From: Sequoia sempervirens
Taxonomy: Eukaryota; Streptophyta; Pinopsida; Cupressales; Cupressaceae
Assembly: GCA_007258455.2 (NCBI GenBank)
Contig: VDFB02270651.1
Coordinates: 492,427,015-492,491,014, forward strand
DNA: 64,000 bases
Direction of reading: 5' to 3'
The notes under the pieces were generated by a model. The model was not told the origin of the DNA. It searched no databases and was given only the letters and a program-made list of their open reading frames with translations. A program made the translations under genes and the position numbers. The first letter of the stretch is position 1. Each line of letters begins with the position of its first letter. Below, in pieces: positions 11,961 through 24,560 of this stretch.

Positions 11961-12763
11961 TTTTGCTATAAACTCAAGTTGAGAATTTAAATCTACAACT
12001 AAACATTACAAATCAATTATTTTAAGCAATATCATGCTTTTTCTATAATGATATTGGTTGTTCTTGGAAATAGAGTGCTTGTCTAAGAGGTGATAGTGAC
12101 CATATTTTTCAAAAGTGGCCAAAACCATAAATTTTCATAATGTGCAGCCAAATTTGGAAAAAGCGGCCATTCAATAGTAGCCATATTTAGCAAAAGCAAC
12201 CATATTTCTTAATAGTGGCCATCTTGAGCACAAGCAACCATCCTTAAACATTGATAGTGTTCATAGTGTGTTAATAGCATGTTTTCCTAGAATTACCACT
12301 ATCACCTACTCTAACTTTGAAGCATTAATTACACAAGCAAAAAATGACGAAAGAAAAAATTAAAGAGACACATACCAAAATCCTTGTGCTGGTTGGCCAT
12401 TGGTACTGCATAACCAAGTCTGCTTTTTGTGGTGCTCCTAGAACTTGAGGCATCATGAATTGAAATTTGCAACAATAAATCACTAAAAGCTCTCTGAAGA
12501 AAACATATCACAAAGCAAGGTGTGCAAATGACGAGTAATTTCACCCTAATTTCCATTTTAACCCTCCCTAACCCTAATTTTTCACCAAGAACCCCTTCCA
12601 GGTCAATTTTGGAATCACCTATGACCATCCACCTAGGCCTCAATTTTTTGTTCTCTACACATTAGAGCTACTCCTAAACCTAGTCAAGCACTTGACTTGA
12701 AAAAGTAATTTTTTCGGCCAACCTCTCGAGGGCGCAGCCCAATATCTTATCATCCTTCTGTTT
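11961..12763. other. Unassigned spacer
   Basis: No supported gene. At about 12110-12230 a short degenerate tandem pattern of ~30 bp occurs (variants of GTGGCCATATTT...AGCAACCA). The minus-strand frames 12329-12643 and 12655-12876 lack recognisable domains. Confidence 0.4.
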
Positions 12764-13960
12764 ATTGTTGGGGCACTGTGGGGCATATTAATTTTTTTCA
12801 ATCTTGATCTGAATATCAAATTCTTTGAAACAATGTAACCAATACATTGTGTCAAAGAGGGGAAAAATGTGGACATGTAAAAATGGCTTAAGACATATCA
12901 CACATCTTGAATGACATTTTTCCATTATTGGCATCACTTTCATTATCACTATTGCATATGACTTTCATTAACATCATTAATCCCCTTTTTAACATCATTT
13001 GCATCATCAACCCTATTTTTTGCTATTAATTAAATAACTCAAATTATTTAATTAATTCACTATGTCATCACTTAATTTAACCTTATTCCTCCTAATTAAT
13101 TAAATAAGTTCACAAAGTATTTAATTATGTCACTAACATACCTTATCCACCTAAATTAATTAAATAATTATCATTAATTATTTAATTAGGCCACTTTCCC
13201 TTCTCCAAATTTGAATAATTAAATCAATTATTCAATTTCCCCTAAATCACTCAATATGGTCAATTAATGAATATACCTTTATTTATTAAAATTAAAAACA
13301 ACTTGCACATTCCTCTCAAACATTAATTAATTATTAAATTAGTTAATTAATACATCCTCACATATCTTGATTGAATAAATCATGACCACTAATTTCTCAA
13401 TCTATTTCCCAATCCCACTAAATACTCAATTTGATTTCTCTAATCGCACTAAACACTCAATCTAATTTCTTCAATCCCACTAACCATTCAACCTAATCCC
13501 ACTGATTATTCAATTAAAATATTTAATTGGATCAATTTGAGGAGTTAACTCATGAATCTATTTCCCCTCAACGGTTCTGAACCATTGATCTTGATCTTTC
13601 ATTGTTGCATCTTGATCGTTCATATACAAATTATAAATCTATAAAACAACCTTCATCCTTCTCATAAATAATCAAATAATTTAGAGAATTTGTGGAGAGG
13701 TCATGTCAAAGTGACTATTGAAGCACATTGAGCAAATACTTGCATTCTAGATCACCATTACTACTATCTTTGAAGCTTTTGCAAACATGGAGGCTTCATA
13801 TTGACCAAGAAATCCAACATCCATTATCAATACAAATGAACCAAAGAGAAAATGGGAAGTGGGTGGAAAATTCCCACTCTATTCTCCTTCGGTGACTCAA
13901 TAATGTCCTAGGAATTCAAATTGCATTAACTATCAACCTCAAAGGTGATTCAATTCTCAA
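12764..13960 (+). repeat. LTR-like repeat family C, copy 2
   Basis: Begins TGTTGGGGCACTGTGGGG and aligns with 8401-8931. It continues through A+T-rich blocks built of TTAATTAAT. Next is a short tandem stretch near 13410-13515 (units of 22-31 bp around AATCCCACTAA...TCAAT). A plausible TATA region follows (ATTATAAATCTATAAAAC, about 13630-13645). Orientation is inferred from that TATA; the right limit is approximate because it merges into the next LTR. Confidence 0.5.
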
Positions 13961-15412
13961 CAAGACCTAGGAAGGGGTTTTTTAAGCTTTTAGGGGTTCA
14001 ACACCAAGAAAAAGCTTGGAAAAGACAACTTAGCATTCAACTTACAAAACCTAATAATGCAAGCTAAATAATGGATGCAAATGATGAAATTATGCAACAA
14101 AAAGTTTAAAGGATATGCGTACCTTGGAAGTCTAGAAATGTGATGAGGATTTTGAAATTGCAAAAATGTTGTCAAAAGTGCTATGGAGGACTAAGACACC
14201 CTTGATGTTTACTTAGTCCCACAGTTGTTTTTTGGGATAGATGCGAAATATTTGCTAGAACAAAATCTAAAAGAATCTCCGCAAAATACCTTCGGGAGGA
14301 ATAAGACACCCTAGGTGGCGACTTAGTCTCATCTGGAATTTCTAAAATCTTTGAATGCTTTCTTGAGGCTCAATGTTTGCACTTCCTTCTTTTCAAATCT
14401 TAGGTCCTGAAACTTCTGGATTTGTCTTCTAGGTGAGTTTCCATGAAGATGAAAACTTTGCAACTTTGCACTTCAAATTATCTTCAATTCTTCAATCTAC
14501 ATCTACAATCACAAACACACAAGAGAGGAAAAACTTTTTTATTGTTAGTAAATGGGGGTTTGCCTTGGTCAAACCTCTTGGTAATTAAACCTTGAAATAA
14601 AATGAAATGAAGGAGGGAAATGATCAATGAAAAAAGTGATATGTTAAAACTCACCAAACCCATGTTATGAAGTTTGCAAACTTGTGTGAAGTGGCTAGCT
14701 TGGATATGGATCTTGAATCAAAGGAATGCTTGATAGATATGGAATTGAATTGCTTGCTTGAATCAAAACCCTACATCACAAATGTTAGCTAAAAGACACA
14801 CATGATGCAAGAATATCCTTGATATGATGCTTGAATCTTGATGATGGATCCAAATTCTTGACGCATTGCTCTTGAATGCTTGAATGCTTACAGTGCTTAG
14901 ATTGCTTAGATATGAAAATGAGAGAAAGGAACATTGTATTTATACTTATTCACATTTAATATCACAAAATTACACCACAACAAGCCGACATATGAAATAA
15001 TTAATTAAAGGAGGCTAAATCTTGCCAAGATTTGAAATTAAATCCCAAAAATAGGCTAAGGGGGACTAAGATTCCCTAGGTGGAATCTTAGTCCCGAAGC
15101 ATGAAACATGGGGCACAACTCCAAAAAGGGACCCATTTAAGGTGCACTAGAAATCAGGGTCCCAAGACCTTTGGGGGACAAAGATGCCCTAGGTGGCATC
15201 TTAGTCCCAACCCAAAAATTAGGGACACACAACCAGAATCATTAAATTGTGATTTCCCCTTTGATGTCTTTCAGGATAAGCCATAAAAAGATATAATTCA
15301 TTAGGCTTGTCGATGCAAAATAGGACCAATTAAGACATAAATAAGGATAAACAAAGAAAGGCAGGCCCAAACAAGTGTGAAAATGCAAGGGTATGCATTT
15401 TACTACACTACA
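13960..15412 (-). repeat. LTR family D with hairpin modules (3' LTR)
   Basis: Minus-strand LTR starting TGTAGTGTAG at 15412, right after a polypurine tract. A TATA box (minus, TAAGTATAAATACAAT) lies at about 14936-14950. Four imperfect palindromes of about 34 bp (14185-14220, 14296-14330, 15062-15095, 15175-15208) flank it: two upstream and two downstream. The block at about 14541-14600 is the reverse complement of blocks at 47822-47890 and 49095-49165, so this is the same LTR family as the tandem unit at 46330-49900. Left boundary uncertain. Confidence 0.6.
15062..15095. repeat. Perfect 14-bp-arm palindrome, hairpin module
   Basis: Arms GGGACTAAGATTCC and GGAATCTTAGTCCC pair perfectly around the 6-base centre CTAGGT. 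A second copy 113 bp away (15175-15208) has GATGCC/GGCATC in place of GATTCC/GGAATC with the same centre, so both arms changed together. Confidence 0.95.
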
Positions 15413-16770
15413 TTTTTCCCCCACTTTAGCAAGAGGATGAACTTGCTTCAAACTCACACTAAAGTAGCCAACCACACAATCAAGATGGGTTCAAATGTAC
15501 AAATTCTAGTAAGATAGGATGACAATAATCAAGAGGGTGCCCAAGCCCCTAGGATCAAGATCCTATGGTAAACCAACATAGGCATAAAGGAGCACACTTG
15601 CGAATGATAAATGAATCCATAACCAGATTGTAAACATACACTATCAAGAAAAGAAAAAGGAAAAAGGAAAGAAAGAAAAAGAAAAATGCAATAGATCAAG
15701 CTTCGACTAGACATCCAATGCGTTGTGGATTGGGTCTAGGCTATTTGTCCAAAATAGGTTTACAAGTGGAACACGCTATCTACTATGCAAACAAAATGCA
15801 TGCTCACAAGGGCTACAAAGAAGGTTGTCCACTAGGTATTTCCTAAGAAGTCCATGTCAACTGCAACCTGACTATGACAAGGAGCAAAAGAAATGCAGAA
15901 AACCAACAATTAGGTGAGTCTCCCAAGAAGTCCACATCTAAAGACTTAAAAATAAAATGCATGTGGCACAGAAGCTAGTTGTTCACTAGGGTGAGCTCCC
16001 CAAGGGACCATATATCAAATCCACACCCAGCGACTTGTCAACAAAAACACATGAAAAGAGGAATGTCTCATGGACCTTCAAATGTAGTCCTAATCCCTAG
16101 GGACAACAATCTCAATGTCTCCAAGAGAGGAAGAAGAATCAAAGGATAAGATTGCATTTAGGTTCACATCAACAGAAGACAGATCAAGCCTTGAAGGACA
16201 AGATTCAATGTCACCACAAAGAGGAAAGAATGAAATCACACCACAACATGGAAAACAAACAATTAGTCTTACCTTAGAAATATTATGTTGTGAGAAATTA
16301 CTTTAAAGTATCCAAAAACGAAAAAGGAAAAGAGGGTTGCCCCCAAGAAACACATAAGGGATCTATAGATTCAAGTTCAATATTTGTATTTGTTGTAATG
16401 ATATTAGAGAGCTCTAAATTGTCATCATTGTCCAGATACACATAGAACGGGAAGAATGACATACATAGATCAAACATAAGGAAAATCCTTTTGGGTCAGC
16501 ATGAAAGAGACATAGGGTGTCTCGATGCCTTGCATCATCCCCAAAAGGAAACCATAAGACAAAAATAAAATCAAAATGAAAATAAAAGGTAAAGATGAAA
16601 TAGAAGACAAAAATATTATGACATATAGAGGAATGCACATGGAGAGAGAAACATCAAAAAATGTGGGGGATCACATTACACACATGTAATCAAATAAAAA
16701 GAAAGAAAAAAAGGAAAAAAAAAGACTAGTAAAGTAGATGCAAGTCAACCATCCAGTAGGTCATCCATAT
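15413..16770 (-). mobile_element. Polypurine tract and 3' internal region of the family D element
   Basis: The minus strand at 15413-15430 reads a classic polypurine tract, AAAGTGGGGGAAAAA, adjoining the LTR. The remainder, up to the frame ending at 16772, has no coding domain. It is A/G-rich on the plus strand (15650-15690) and I see no RT or integrase motif in it. Confidence 0.5.
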
Positions 16771-16771
16771 C

Positions 16772-17530
16772 CTAGTCTTGTTCAATATATGTGGAATGAA
16801 GATCACTAGCAAGAGGTACAACATCAAGCATTGTACTAGGAGAATCACCAAGTTTAACACGTGGTGAATCACTCAGTTTAGGAGGATCATCACAATTGTT
16901 ATTGTCTACGCTCATAGAAGAGGAAAATAGAAAATTCAACTCATTATGCACTTGCTCATCAATTTTAGGTGTTTCTTCATCATCATCCAAGTTAACCACA
17001 ATAAGAGTACAAATGATAATATCCATTGAAGGTGTCGGTCCTTGTTGTGTTGGAGACATAGGATCTATTGGTTCTAGTAAGGGAGGAGGCTCATCGTTTA
17101 TTGCTTCTATCAAGTTCAAATTTTGATTTTCAATGTTTTTCTCTTCATTCATATTTTGAGCAATAGAAAAACATCTACACCTACACTCTATAGCATTTTT
17201 GTTTCTTTTATTATGGTTTTCAAGTTGCATTTTTGTGGAAGCAGATTTGTCAACCATAGGTTTCTTTTCTTCTTGTGAGGGAAGAACAAAAGAAACCATG
17301 GAAAGTTGTTTAACCACTTTCTCTTTGGCTTTATAAATTTACTTAGGAGGTGGATTAGGACTTGTTTGGTTTTCTCTTTCACTTTTGTAGGAAATAGGAA
17401 AGGAATTTTTGATAGATAGGTCTTGGTTTGTTGGAAGGGCTTTAGGTTCAATATTGTTTTCTTCAAGTGGCGCAGGTTCGATCATGGGTGGAGGAAAATT
17501 CTCAAGGGATAGCTTGGCTATGCATTTTTC
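16772..17530 (-). pseudogene. Acidic, unrecognised frame downstream of protease in family D element
   Basis: A 181-codon frame (16772-17317) continuing an upstream frame (17188-17466) through a frameshift. Composition is rich in Asp, Glu, Asn, Pro and Ser (LIEAINDEPPPLLEPIDP; NLDDDEETPKIDEQVHNEL) with no domain I recognise. It follows directly on the protease C-terminus, where an autonomous element would have RT. It therefore seems to be a linker or extra ORF of an element lacking polymerase. Low confidence in any function. Confidence 0.45.
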
Positions 17531-17539
17531 TTTAAAATT

Positions 17540-17770
17540 TTAGTAGGATAGGAAAAGGAATTCTTCATGGGGTCTTCTAGGTTCCATGGGCTTAGGCCAA
17601 AAAAAGTCTAAGGAGAAATTTCCATGGGAAGATGGAGGTCTAAAGCCACTATGGTTCACAATGAATATTTCATTGCCAACTGGAAAATTTAAGCACTTAT
17701 GGACAACAAATGGGACCACATTCATGGAGCTAAGCCATTTGTAGCCTAACTTCACATGAAATTGATCCGA
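17540..17770 (-). pseudogene. C-terminal end of gypsy protease region, family D element
   Basis: The minus-strand frame has GYKWLSSMNVVPFVVHKCL, then VNHSGFRPP, then FSLDFFWPKPMEP. I recognise this as the segment after the retropepsin active site in plant gypsy polyproteins (a W...VVPS.xHQCLKF pattern followed by FWPK). The N-terminal part with the DSG motif would lie right of 17770, where the TIR element 17970-18691 interrupts. Confidence 0.55.
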
Positions 17771-17969
17771 ATTAGAGATGATAAGTGAATGATATAATGA
17801 ATTGTTTTGGAAGGAATGTGATCAAATTACTGCAGCACAAGCAAGACCATCAAAGTACTTTTACATGCTCATTCGGCACGTATTCGATGGGAGTTCATGG
17901 CTATATAATATGTTCTTGTGTGATCACATTCTCCATAGATGGACTACGAAACTCAAAGTGGACCCCTCA

Positions 17970-18691
17970 CAGTATGTGCAAGATTATCCCAAGTGCTGCC
18001 CCTTGTAAGAAAAAAAATTCAAAACGGTTGTAAAAATCAGTAAAAGTTTGAATAATTATCATATTATTTCAAAATATGTAAGAATAGAATCTATAGTAAA
18101 TTGAATGTAGTTTCTAAACTACTATATAGGGTTTATTTTAAGACCTACTATGAAAATTTGAAATTTCGTTTGAGCACTCAAACTAGAAAACAAGGTTACC
18201 CACCACCCCAACCACAATAAACGATAATATTTTAGATATGTAAGTAGAGACCATGTCCAAATGTATATATTTTTGTATTTTTTCCAAGTAAATAATTAAT
18301 TATGAATTTTTATTACAAATTTTAAAATAAACTTGTATGTTTGATCCACCTTAACTTAATAAAACTTAAGAAATTGTACCTTTTATTGTTATATATGTGA
18401 AGTATAGAATGTGACACATGTTTCAAATTCAAAAAATGATACCATTTTGAGTTATAGATGTTTTCAATTAGGCCTATCAAATCAAGATTCTATTCCACTA
18501 AACAGAAATGAATAATAATTATTTATTAAATTCAAAGTGAAGCATAATTTATATTGGTGGAAATATAAGAATCTCCTTTAAAAACCTTTTTCGTTTCATC
18601 AATTTTGGGTAAAAGAAAAGTCATCAGCCACATACCCTACACATACCCATCATATTGCCACCTTTTGGCCCATCATGATCCTATACATACC
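17970..18691 (+). mobile_element. TIR element family M, copy 1 (degenerate)
   Basis: About 722 bp. The ends match the family TIR with several changes: left CAGTATGTGCAAGATTATCC, right CATGATCCTATACATACC. Internal sequence (TTTCAAAATATGTAAGAATA, then the TTATTTATTAAATTCAAAGT block, then GCCACATACCCTACACATAC) aligns with copies 2-4. No coding capacity, so non-autonomous. It lies between the gag and protease parts of the family D element. Confidence 0.8.
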
Positions 18692-18739
18692 ATGTTATTG
18701 ATTTTGCTAGCTATTTAAAGAGGACAATCAAGTGCATGT

Positions 18740-19185
18740 TGGATTGTTTCTTCTAAAGAGAAAGTAATGTCAATAGGAATTTTGGTTTGTTGTTTATGAG
18801 GCTCGATGTCAATCACTCCTATCATTGTACTAATAGGACTTTGGTCATTAGTATCCATAAGAATTTATTCATCATCGTCCATAGGATTTTGTTCGTTATT
18901 GCTCATGTTATCATCATATGTGTACACATTCATCACATCAGGCTTAGTTTCACTAGCCTTAACAAATGAAATATTATGGGCATGAGATTGATAAAGATTT
19001 GCAAGTTTTGGTTAGGAGGAGCTACAAATTTATTACCTTTGGAATTCACACCTCCAATTTGGATATGATTAGAATTAATGAGGTCTTGCACAAGGTGTTT
19101 AAGATGCTTGCAATGTTCCGTATCATGTCCTTTTTGTTGGTGATAAGTGTTGGTTTTTTTAGCACTGCAAAAACTCAGACATAAT
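18740..19185 (-). pseudogene. gag: Gypsy gag C-terminus with zinc-knuckle-like motif, family D element
   Basis: In the minus-strand frame starting about 19185 I read CSAKKTNTYHQQKGHDTEHC and then KHLKHLVQDLI. This matches the C-terminal Gag signature of many plant gypsy elements (YCKYHRxxGHDTExCxxLKxxIEDLI). The first Cys pair is altered. It ends downstream in stops. Upstream Gag is cut off by the LTR at 19186-20275. Confidence 0.65.
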
Positions 19186-20275
19186 TCAAGTATCCTCTCT
19201 CTTGAAAGGTAAATCTCTATCAGCCAGCCTCAATAAATAACCCCAAGGTCTCTAATGTCAGGTCTTGACAATGCAACAAAAAACTTAGTGATAAATGTGA
19301 AAATGCTGGCAATCACAAGGGGCCTTACAAATTAACAATGCTGGAAGCTTTAATACTCATCAAATGTAACAATAATGGTGATGCTTTGTGAATCTTTCTC
19401 TCAGAGTAATTTCAAAGAAATATAAAAAGTTAAGGGTTTTAATAGAGATATCTAGACTAACCTAAGATCAATTGTGAAAATAATAGTGTTAAATATGGAC
19501 CAATCTTCCAAAACCAGTCCTTTCTTAACCAAGACTAAATCCACAGTATCACAAAGACAGTCCAATCTCCAAAGGAATAAAATGATTTTTAGATTGTAAA
19601 TAATCAAACATACATTCAAACATTCACAATTGAACTTGAGTACGAAATAAATTAGGCCCAGGCTAACTTTACACTGTAATTCACAATCAAAAAATCACTA
19701 AATGTATGGACTGAATATTCCTCAACACCTCAAACACTTTGTTATACACACAAATGAACTGAAACTAATTCTAAGATTAATCATAAAACACTTACTCAAA
19801 AGATAATAAACTAGAGTCACAAGAACCATGCACAGATGAAATAACACAAAGAAGAGCACCAAAATAAAATGTGTTCACTTGTATTCACTTCACCAAAAGT
19901 TTGCAATAATTCAAGTTCCTCAAAATGTAGCAGTATTAACAACTTGGCAACTATTCACTATGCACTATCTATTATCCACTATTCACTATCAACCTTACAA
20001 ATGAGGAGAGAGCCTCAATTTATAAAATCCTTAAAGTCATGTTAGCCTAAGAGAAATACAAATTAGGGTTTTACAATAGGTCGGCTAGATAGGTCAGCCT
20101 TGACACCTTTTTAATTCCTTAATTTAAATTTACAATAAAATAATACAAGTTTGACCTCAAAAGGAAATTTTATAATTAAATAAAATCCTAGCACAGAAAT
20201 CAAGACATGGATGACTTGTATCCTTGGAAAGCTTGATGTAGAAGGCATGTTCTTGAAGATGGCCAAAATTAATCA
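19186..20275 (-). repeat. Candidate LTR family F (3' LTR)
   Basis: On the minus strand the LTR would start TGATTAATTTTGGCC at 20275, immediately after the polypurine-like tract AAGGACAAAGGGGA (20276-20290). A TATA-like sequence (minus, GATTTTATAAATTGAGG) lies near 20015-20030. The left boundary is placed at the break in the gag frame (about 19186) and is uncertain. No second LTR is visible. Confidence 0.45.
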
Positions 20276-20349
20276 TCCCCTTTGTCCTTATCTCCTTCCA
20301 CTCTAGAAAGTTCCTTCACTTTTGCAAGTACATCCTCAAGGTTGAATGG

Positions 20350-23260
20350 ATCAAGAACTAGGATGATCTTACTCTTAGCTTAATGGATTTTAATTCTTCT
20401 TCAAACTTTGCCAATGATTTCTCCCATTCTATTTGTAATCCCTGATATCTATCCAGACTAGAGATATAAATGGTTGCATCCTTGAGCTGATCCTTGACAA
20501 TCGGTCCATTACTAGCTAGAGAATAAACTTCATGCCACCACTTCTGGAACTGATTGACATTTAATTTATTTTTCCCAAATTTTCTTCTTCCAATGACAAT
20601 TTCTAGAAATGCAATACAACCATAAAATATTTCTTTTATCTTTCCTTGGATCTTGGTCATTTTCTTCATAGCTTTAATCATGAGCTCCTTCCTATAATTC
20701 CATACCTCCATCCACTCCATTGATTTGGCTATATCATCTGAGGTAAAGATGTTCTTCTTGATGAGCTCTTCTCTGGGAGTCTCTATAATATTTTTCAATT
20801 CATCAACAGTAGTGTCATCCAACTTGTGGAAATCTGTTGCAAATTGAGATGTGTGTTCCAAAGATCTCGTAACCTTCTCATAAGTGCACAATATTTTCCC
20901 AATTACCTCATCTCCTCTCTTGCATACACCACCCAACCAATCTTGAGTAGCCTATGTAAATGCTCTCATCTTCTAAATTTTAGAAACTACCTCCTTTGAC
21001 AATAAGCCCTCAAAGAATGAAGCTCCTTCACTAGATTGAGCTTGTAAAGGCTTAATTAAATTTTGCACATACCTCTATAGTTCCCTCAACTATTTTCGCA
21101 GTTCCCCCTTGGCCAATGTTTCATTGAATAATCTCTTCAAAATGGTTTTCATTGAATCTTGGAGATCCTCCTTCTCTTGTTCTTTCATTGTAGGTCCAAA
21201 AATGATGGTCTATACTTTGTATTATGAGGGTCTAACTTCATCTTTGTAGTTATCCTCAACAAGAGTGGCAATATGAACAACCCTATTGTTATATTCATCT
21301 CTTGTGAACTTAGAGACAGTTCTAGCTCTCTTTCTTTCCTTGGGATGACCCAAATTGGTTAGGAATTTGTCCTAGTTAGAAGTTTTCTCTTCAAAAATAA
21401 TGGGCTTTGGATTCAATCTCTCCTTTAACCAATTTGGAATATCAGATTCTAGTTCCTTTTGAGAAACCTCATGCTCAGGTTGATCCTTTGAAGGCTCATT
21501 TTTAACATCTTTTTTATCTTTATTCATTTCATCTTCATTAAGTTATTCTTCATCTTTTTCCTCTACATATGATACACTTATGTGTTCCTTGATAGGAGAG
21601 TGAGAAGAAGGCTCTTCTTTCACCTCTGACTCCATGTTTTTTCTTTATGCCTCAGAGACTTCTTGATCTAATTGTTGCCTAAAATTGTTCAATTCCCTAG
21701 TTTTGGGCATTTTGGGCATAAGAACATCTTCATCTTCATGTTCTTCTTTTGGATTTCTTGCAATAATTTTTTCTTCATGTATAACTTGGTCATCCTTGGG
21801 TATATTTTGGAAAGATGAGGCAAGAAGGGAGTTATTTCTTGTAGCTGCTCCCTTTGCTCCTTCTCGTGTATCATCAGTAGGTGCCTCTTCATTCTCTTTT
21901 GGTTCATTTATAATTTCATCAATATTTTTTGTGAGAGGAGCTTTTGTGTAGGAGAATCTCTCCTCACATACACCTATGGCTTTTCTCTTGAAATTTCTAG
22001 TTCTACCACCTTGAAAGGAGTAGTGACTTGTTCATTATCCTTTTCCTTCTTTGACTTGGGAATTCTCTAGACTTCAGTGATAATCCTTTTCTTTTTGGAA
22101 GACTAAGCTTCTTCAGTACCTTCTTGAGTAACTTATTTTGAAGGCTTCCTAGCCTTGGCAATAGGTTGCCTCTTTTCCTTACCCTTTGTTTGGCTCCTGG
22201 TTCTCCTCTTGATGAGGAATTGTGTTTCCTCTATATCTTTTTCTGAATGGTCCTCAATAGTATCATCTTTAGTTGTTTTTGCTTCCTCCTTTGAATGAGA
22301 CTCAAGATCTCCCATCAAATAATATGTGAACTTGGTGCCATTTTCCTCCAAGCCTAGAATCTTGTGCTTCACCCATAGCTAGGAGTATTTCAACATGGGA
22401 GCATTAAGTACATTCAATTCAACTACTTCTTCCTCAAACCAATTAACAACAAGAAGTGGTCTATCTTTATTTTGCTCATAATCACGATGCTCTAGAAGAT
22501 CCTCTTCATCATCCACTTGATTAGGAACATTGGCTATCTTGTGCAATCTAATAAATATCAAAGATAACCTAGAAGATTTTCTCTTGTTCACCTCAAAGTT
22601 ATCTCTAAAGTTATCCCAATAATCTTCAATGTGATCTCTATGCTTTAACTCTCTACTATCCATCTTATGTGCAACACCATAGGGATCAAAGTTACCTCTA
22701 TCTATATGAGTACAAATGAAAATTAACTATCTCCTTCTCTGAATTATGGGTACTTTGAATAGAGGGGAAAGCTTCCAATCCTCAAAGGAAATTCTCCTCC
22801 TTGACCTGTCCTATGCATGTTCTTTAAAACAGTGTCAAATGCAACAACCTGCCTAGATACTTCCAATAATATAAGCTTATTTGTTGGATACCTTGGAAGT
22901 CTAAGGGGAACTATAGGTGAACCATCTACTCTAACATAAGAAAACCTTGGAAATTAGATGAACGAATAACCATACTTCTTGATTAAATCCATTGCATCTA
23001 CTGAGATCCTAACATGGAGTGCATCTTGAAGCATCCTTGTGATATACATGAAAGAATAATCATTGGCCCTCCTATAATTTTTAGCATTAAACTATAGCTA
23101 GGGGTATACATCACAAATCCTATCCTTCCCAAGGACTCCCTTACAACTTTATACTTGTTCTTTCCAGCCAGCAAGTATGCAAAGTAAGAGGTCACAGTGA
23201 ACTTCTTTGTGTCCTACACAGTCCTTAGTTGCATATCTAGGTTGTCACTTATGCTTCTGA
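20350..23260 (-). pseudogene. Retroelement-associated ORF family U, copy 1
   Basis: A string of minus-strand frames reads as one decayed gene of about 900 codons. The N-terminal part (about 22700-23200) includes a segment equivalent to PLRFPRYPTNKLILLE. Then comes a frame starting MDSRELKHRDHIEDYWDNF (22379-22663). A Lys/Glu-rich, probably disordered middle follows (21689-22372, with KRRTRSQTKGKEKRQPIAKA). The C-terminal part is helical (20358-20936, 192 codons, with EWEKSLAKFEEEL). No known domain recognised. It ends next to the LTR at 20275, so it occupies a third-ORF position 3' of pol. A homologous, also broken copy lies at 51780-54560. Confidence 0.5.
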
Positions 23261-24560
23261 TGTCAATTTACAGTAGCATTCACCATGATCAATCTTGCTA
23301 CAAAAAATTCAAGATTATGATACTCTCATAATCGAATTCACACACTGATCATACATCAAACTGTTCATCCAATTGTGCATTGAACATTGATCGAACATCC
23401 ATCAAACCAAACATCATCTGCAATTCTTGAGTATATCCATGATGCCCCTGGTATGTCGATCTTCCTCTCAGTAATAGCCGTAATAATCCAACTGCTAGCG
23501 GTTCTCATTTTTCTCTCTGATTGGTCGAGGACAAACCACATAGGATGGTCAATCGGTCAAAGGCGTTCACAATGTATTCACATGTCGGTGAGACACTAAC
23601 CATGTCTCCCTGATGCCACAAGACCAAATTGTCATTATTGCCAAACGTCCTGACCATCGGAAAGACGTTATACAAAGTTCACAAGCTGCATCAACCTCAA
23701 CATTCTCATCGGCAAGACAATCGCCATTCGATGAGACATCACACTGAAGTTCCAAAGTCACATAGACGTTAGCATTTCCATCAGCAAGACTATCGTCATT
23801 TTCCAGGAGATTACACCGAGCTCTTCAAGTCATACCGAAATGAATTATCATCGGCAAGACTTATCACTATCACTGAGAGGTCATACTGATGCCTTCAAGT
23901 TACACCGTAATGTTCCACTATCGGCAAGACTTCGTTCGTCGCTAAGACTTCATACCAAAGCCTCCATGTTACCCCGAGACCACCTTTCTCTAGGAGTCAT
24001 ACCAAAGACATCTGATAGCAAACACATGTTGCATCATCGGCAAGACTTACCTTGTCAGTATGAGACATACCGAACATTCAAGTCTCTCCCTGAAACTTCT
24101 TGTCGCCGAGAGTCTCCCCGATATTCAATAAGAATGGCCTATCGGCTAGAGATCTCCACTTGGCAGAAGGTTACAACGAACACCATAAGTCACAGCGATA
24201 ACACTAGTTGGAAAGACAGAAGCAAGGTCACAGTGACTAGAACATTTCAACAAGGTTACAAACTGCTAGTCGGCCAGACACAATGAATGTCATACTGACT
24301 TTTCTCTTCTAGAGGTTTCATCCTGTGAGATTGAGGCACATATTTCCAACAAGGAATTCCATTCGTGGGGGATCATCTATATGGCAAGATACCATTGTTT
24401 CCCTTCTTTTTAGAACAATCCTTGTGATACTTGAACTTTCCTTAAGTACCCACACTTATATACCAGGTGGAAGTCATTTGGTTTTAACGTGTTCCCAGTT
24501 GGGTCGTTCCCTGGGGTGATTACTTTTTCCCACCAGGAAGGCCCTCTAAGGATAAACAAA
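23260..24560. repeat. LTR-like region with degenerate ~70-bp repeats
   Basis: Locally richer in G+C than its surroundings and built largely of diverged repeats of ATCGGCAAGAC plus TCATACCGA-type phrases. Clear occurrences start near 23656, 23707, 23779, 23849, 23919 and 24035, with spacings of about 51, 72, 70, 70 and 116. Near 24520 the sequence TTTTTCCCACCAGGAAGG resembles a plant LTR R-region. No coding frame is credible, although a 148-codon frame (23840-24286) runs through the repeats. Confidence 0.5.

Noticed and set aside
16896..17126. 76-codon plus-strand frame (SIGSSKGGGSSF)
   Set aside because: Reverse-strand shadow of the acidic minus-strand frame 16772-17317.
23650..24060. CRISPR-like array
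   Set aside because: The ~70-bp units are diverged throughout, with no conserved repeat separated by unique spacers, and the context is a plant genome.
23840..24286. 148-codon plus-strand frame as a gene
   Set aside because: It runs through the degenerate ~70-bp repeat array, has no domain and shows no start context; openness is explained by the repeat lacking stops in one phase.
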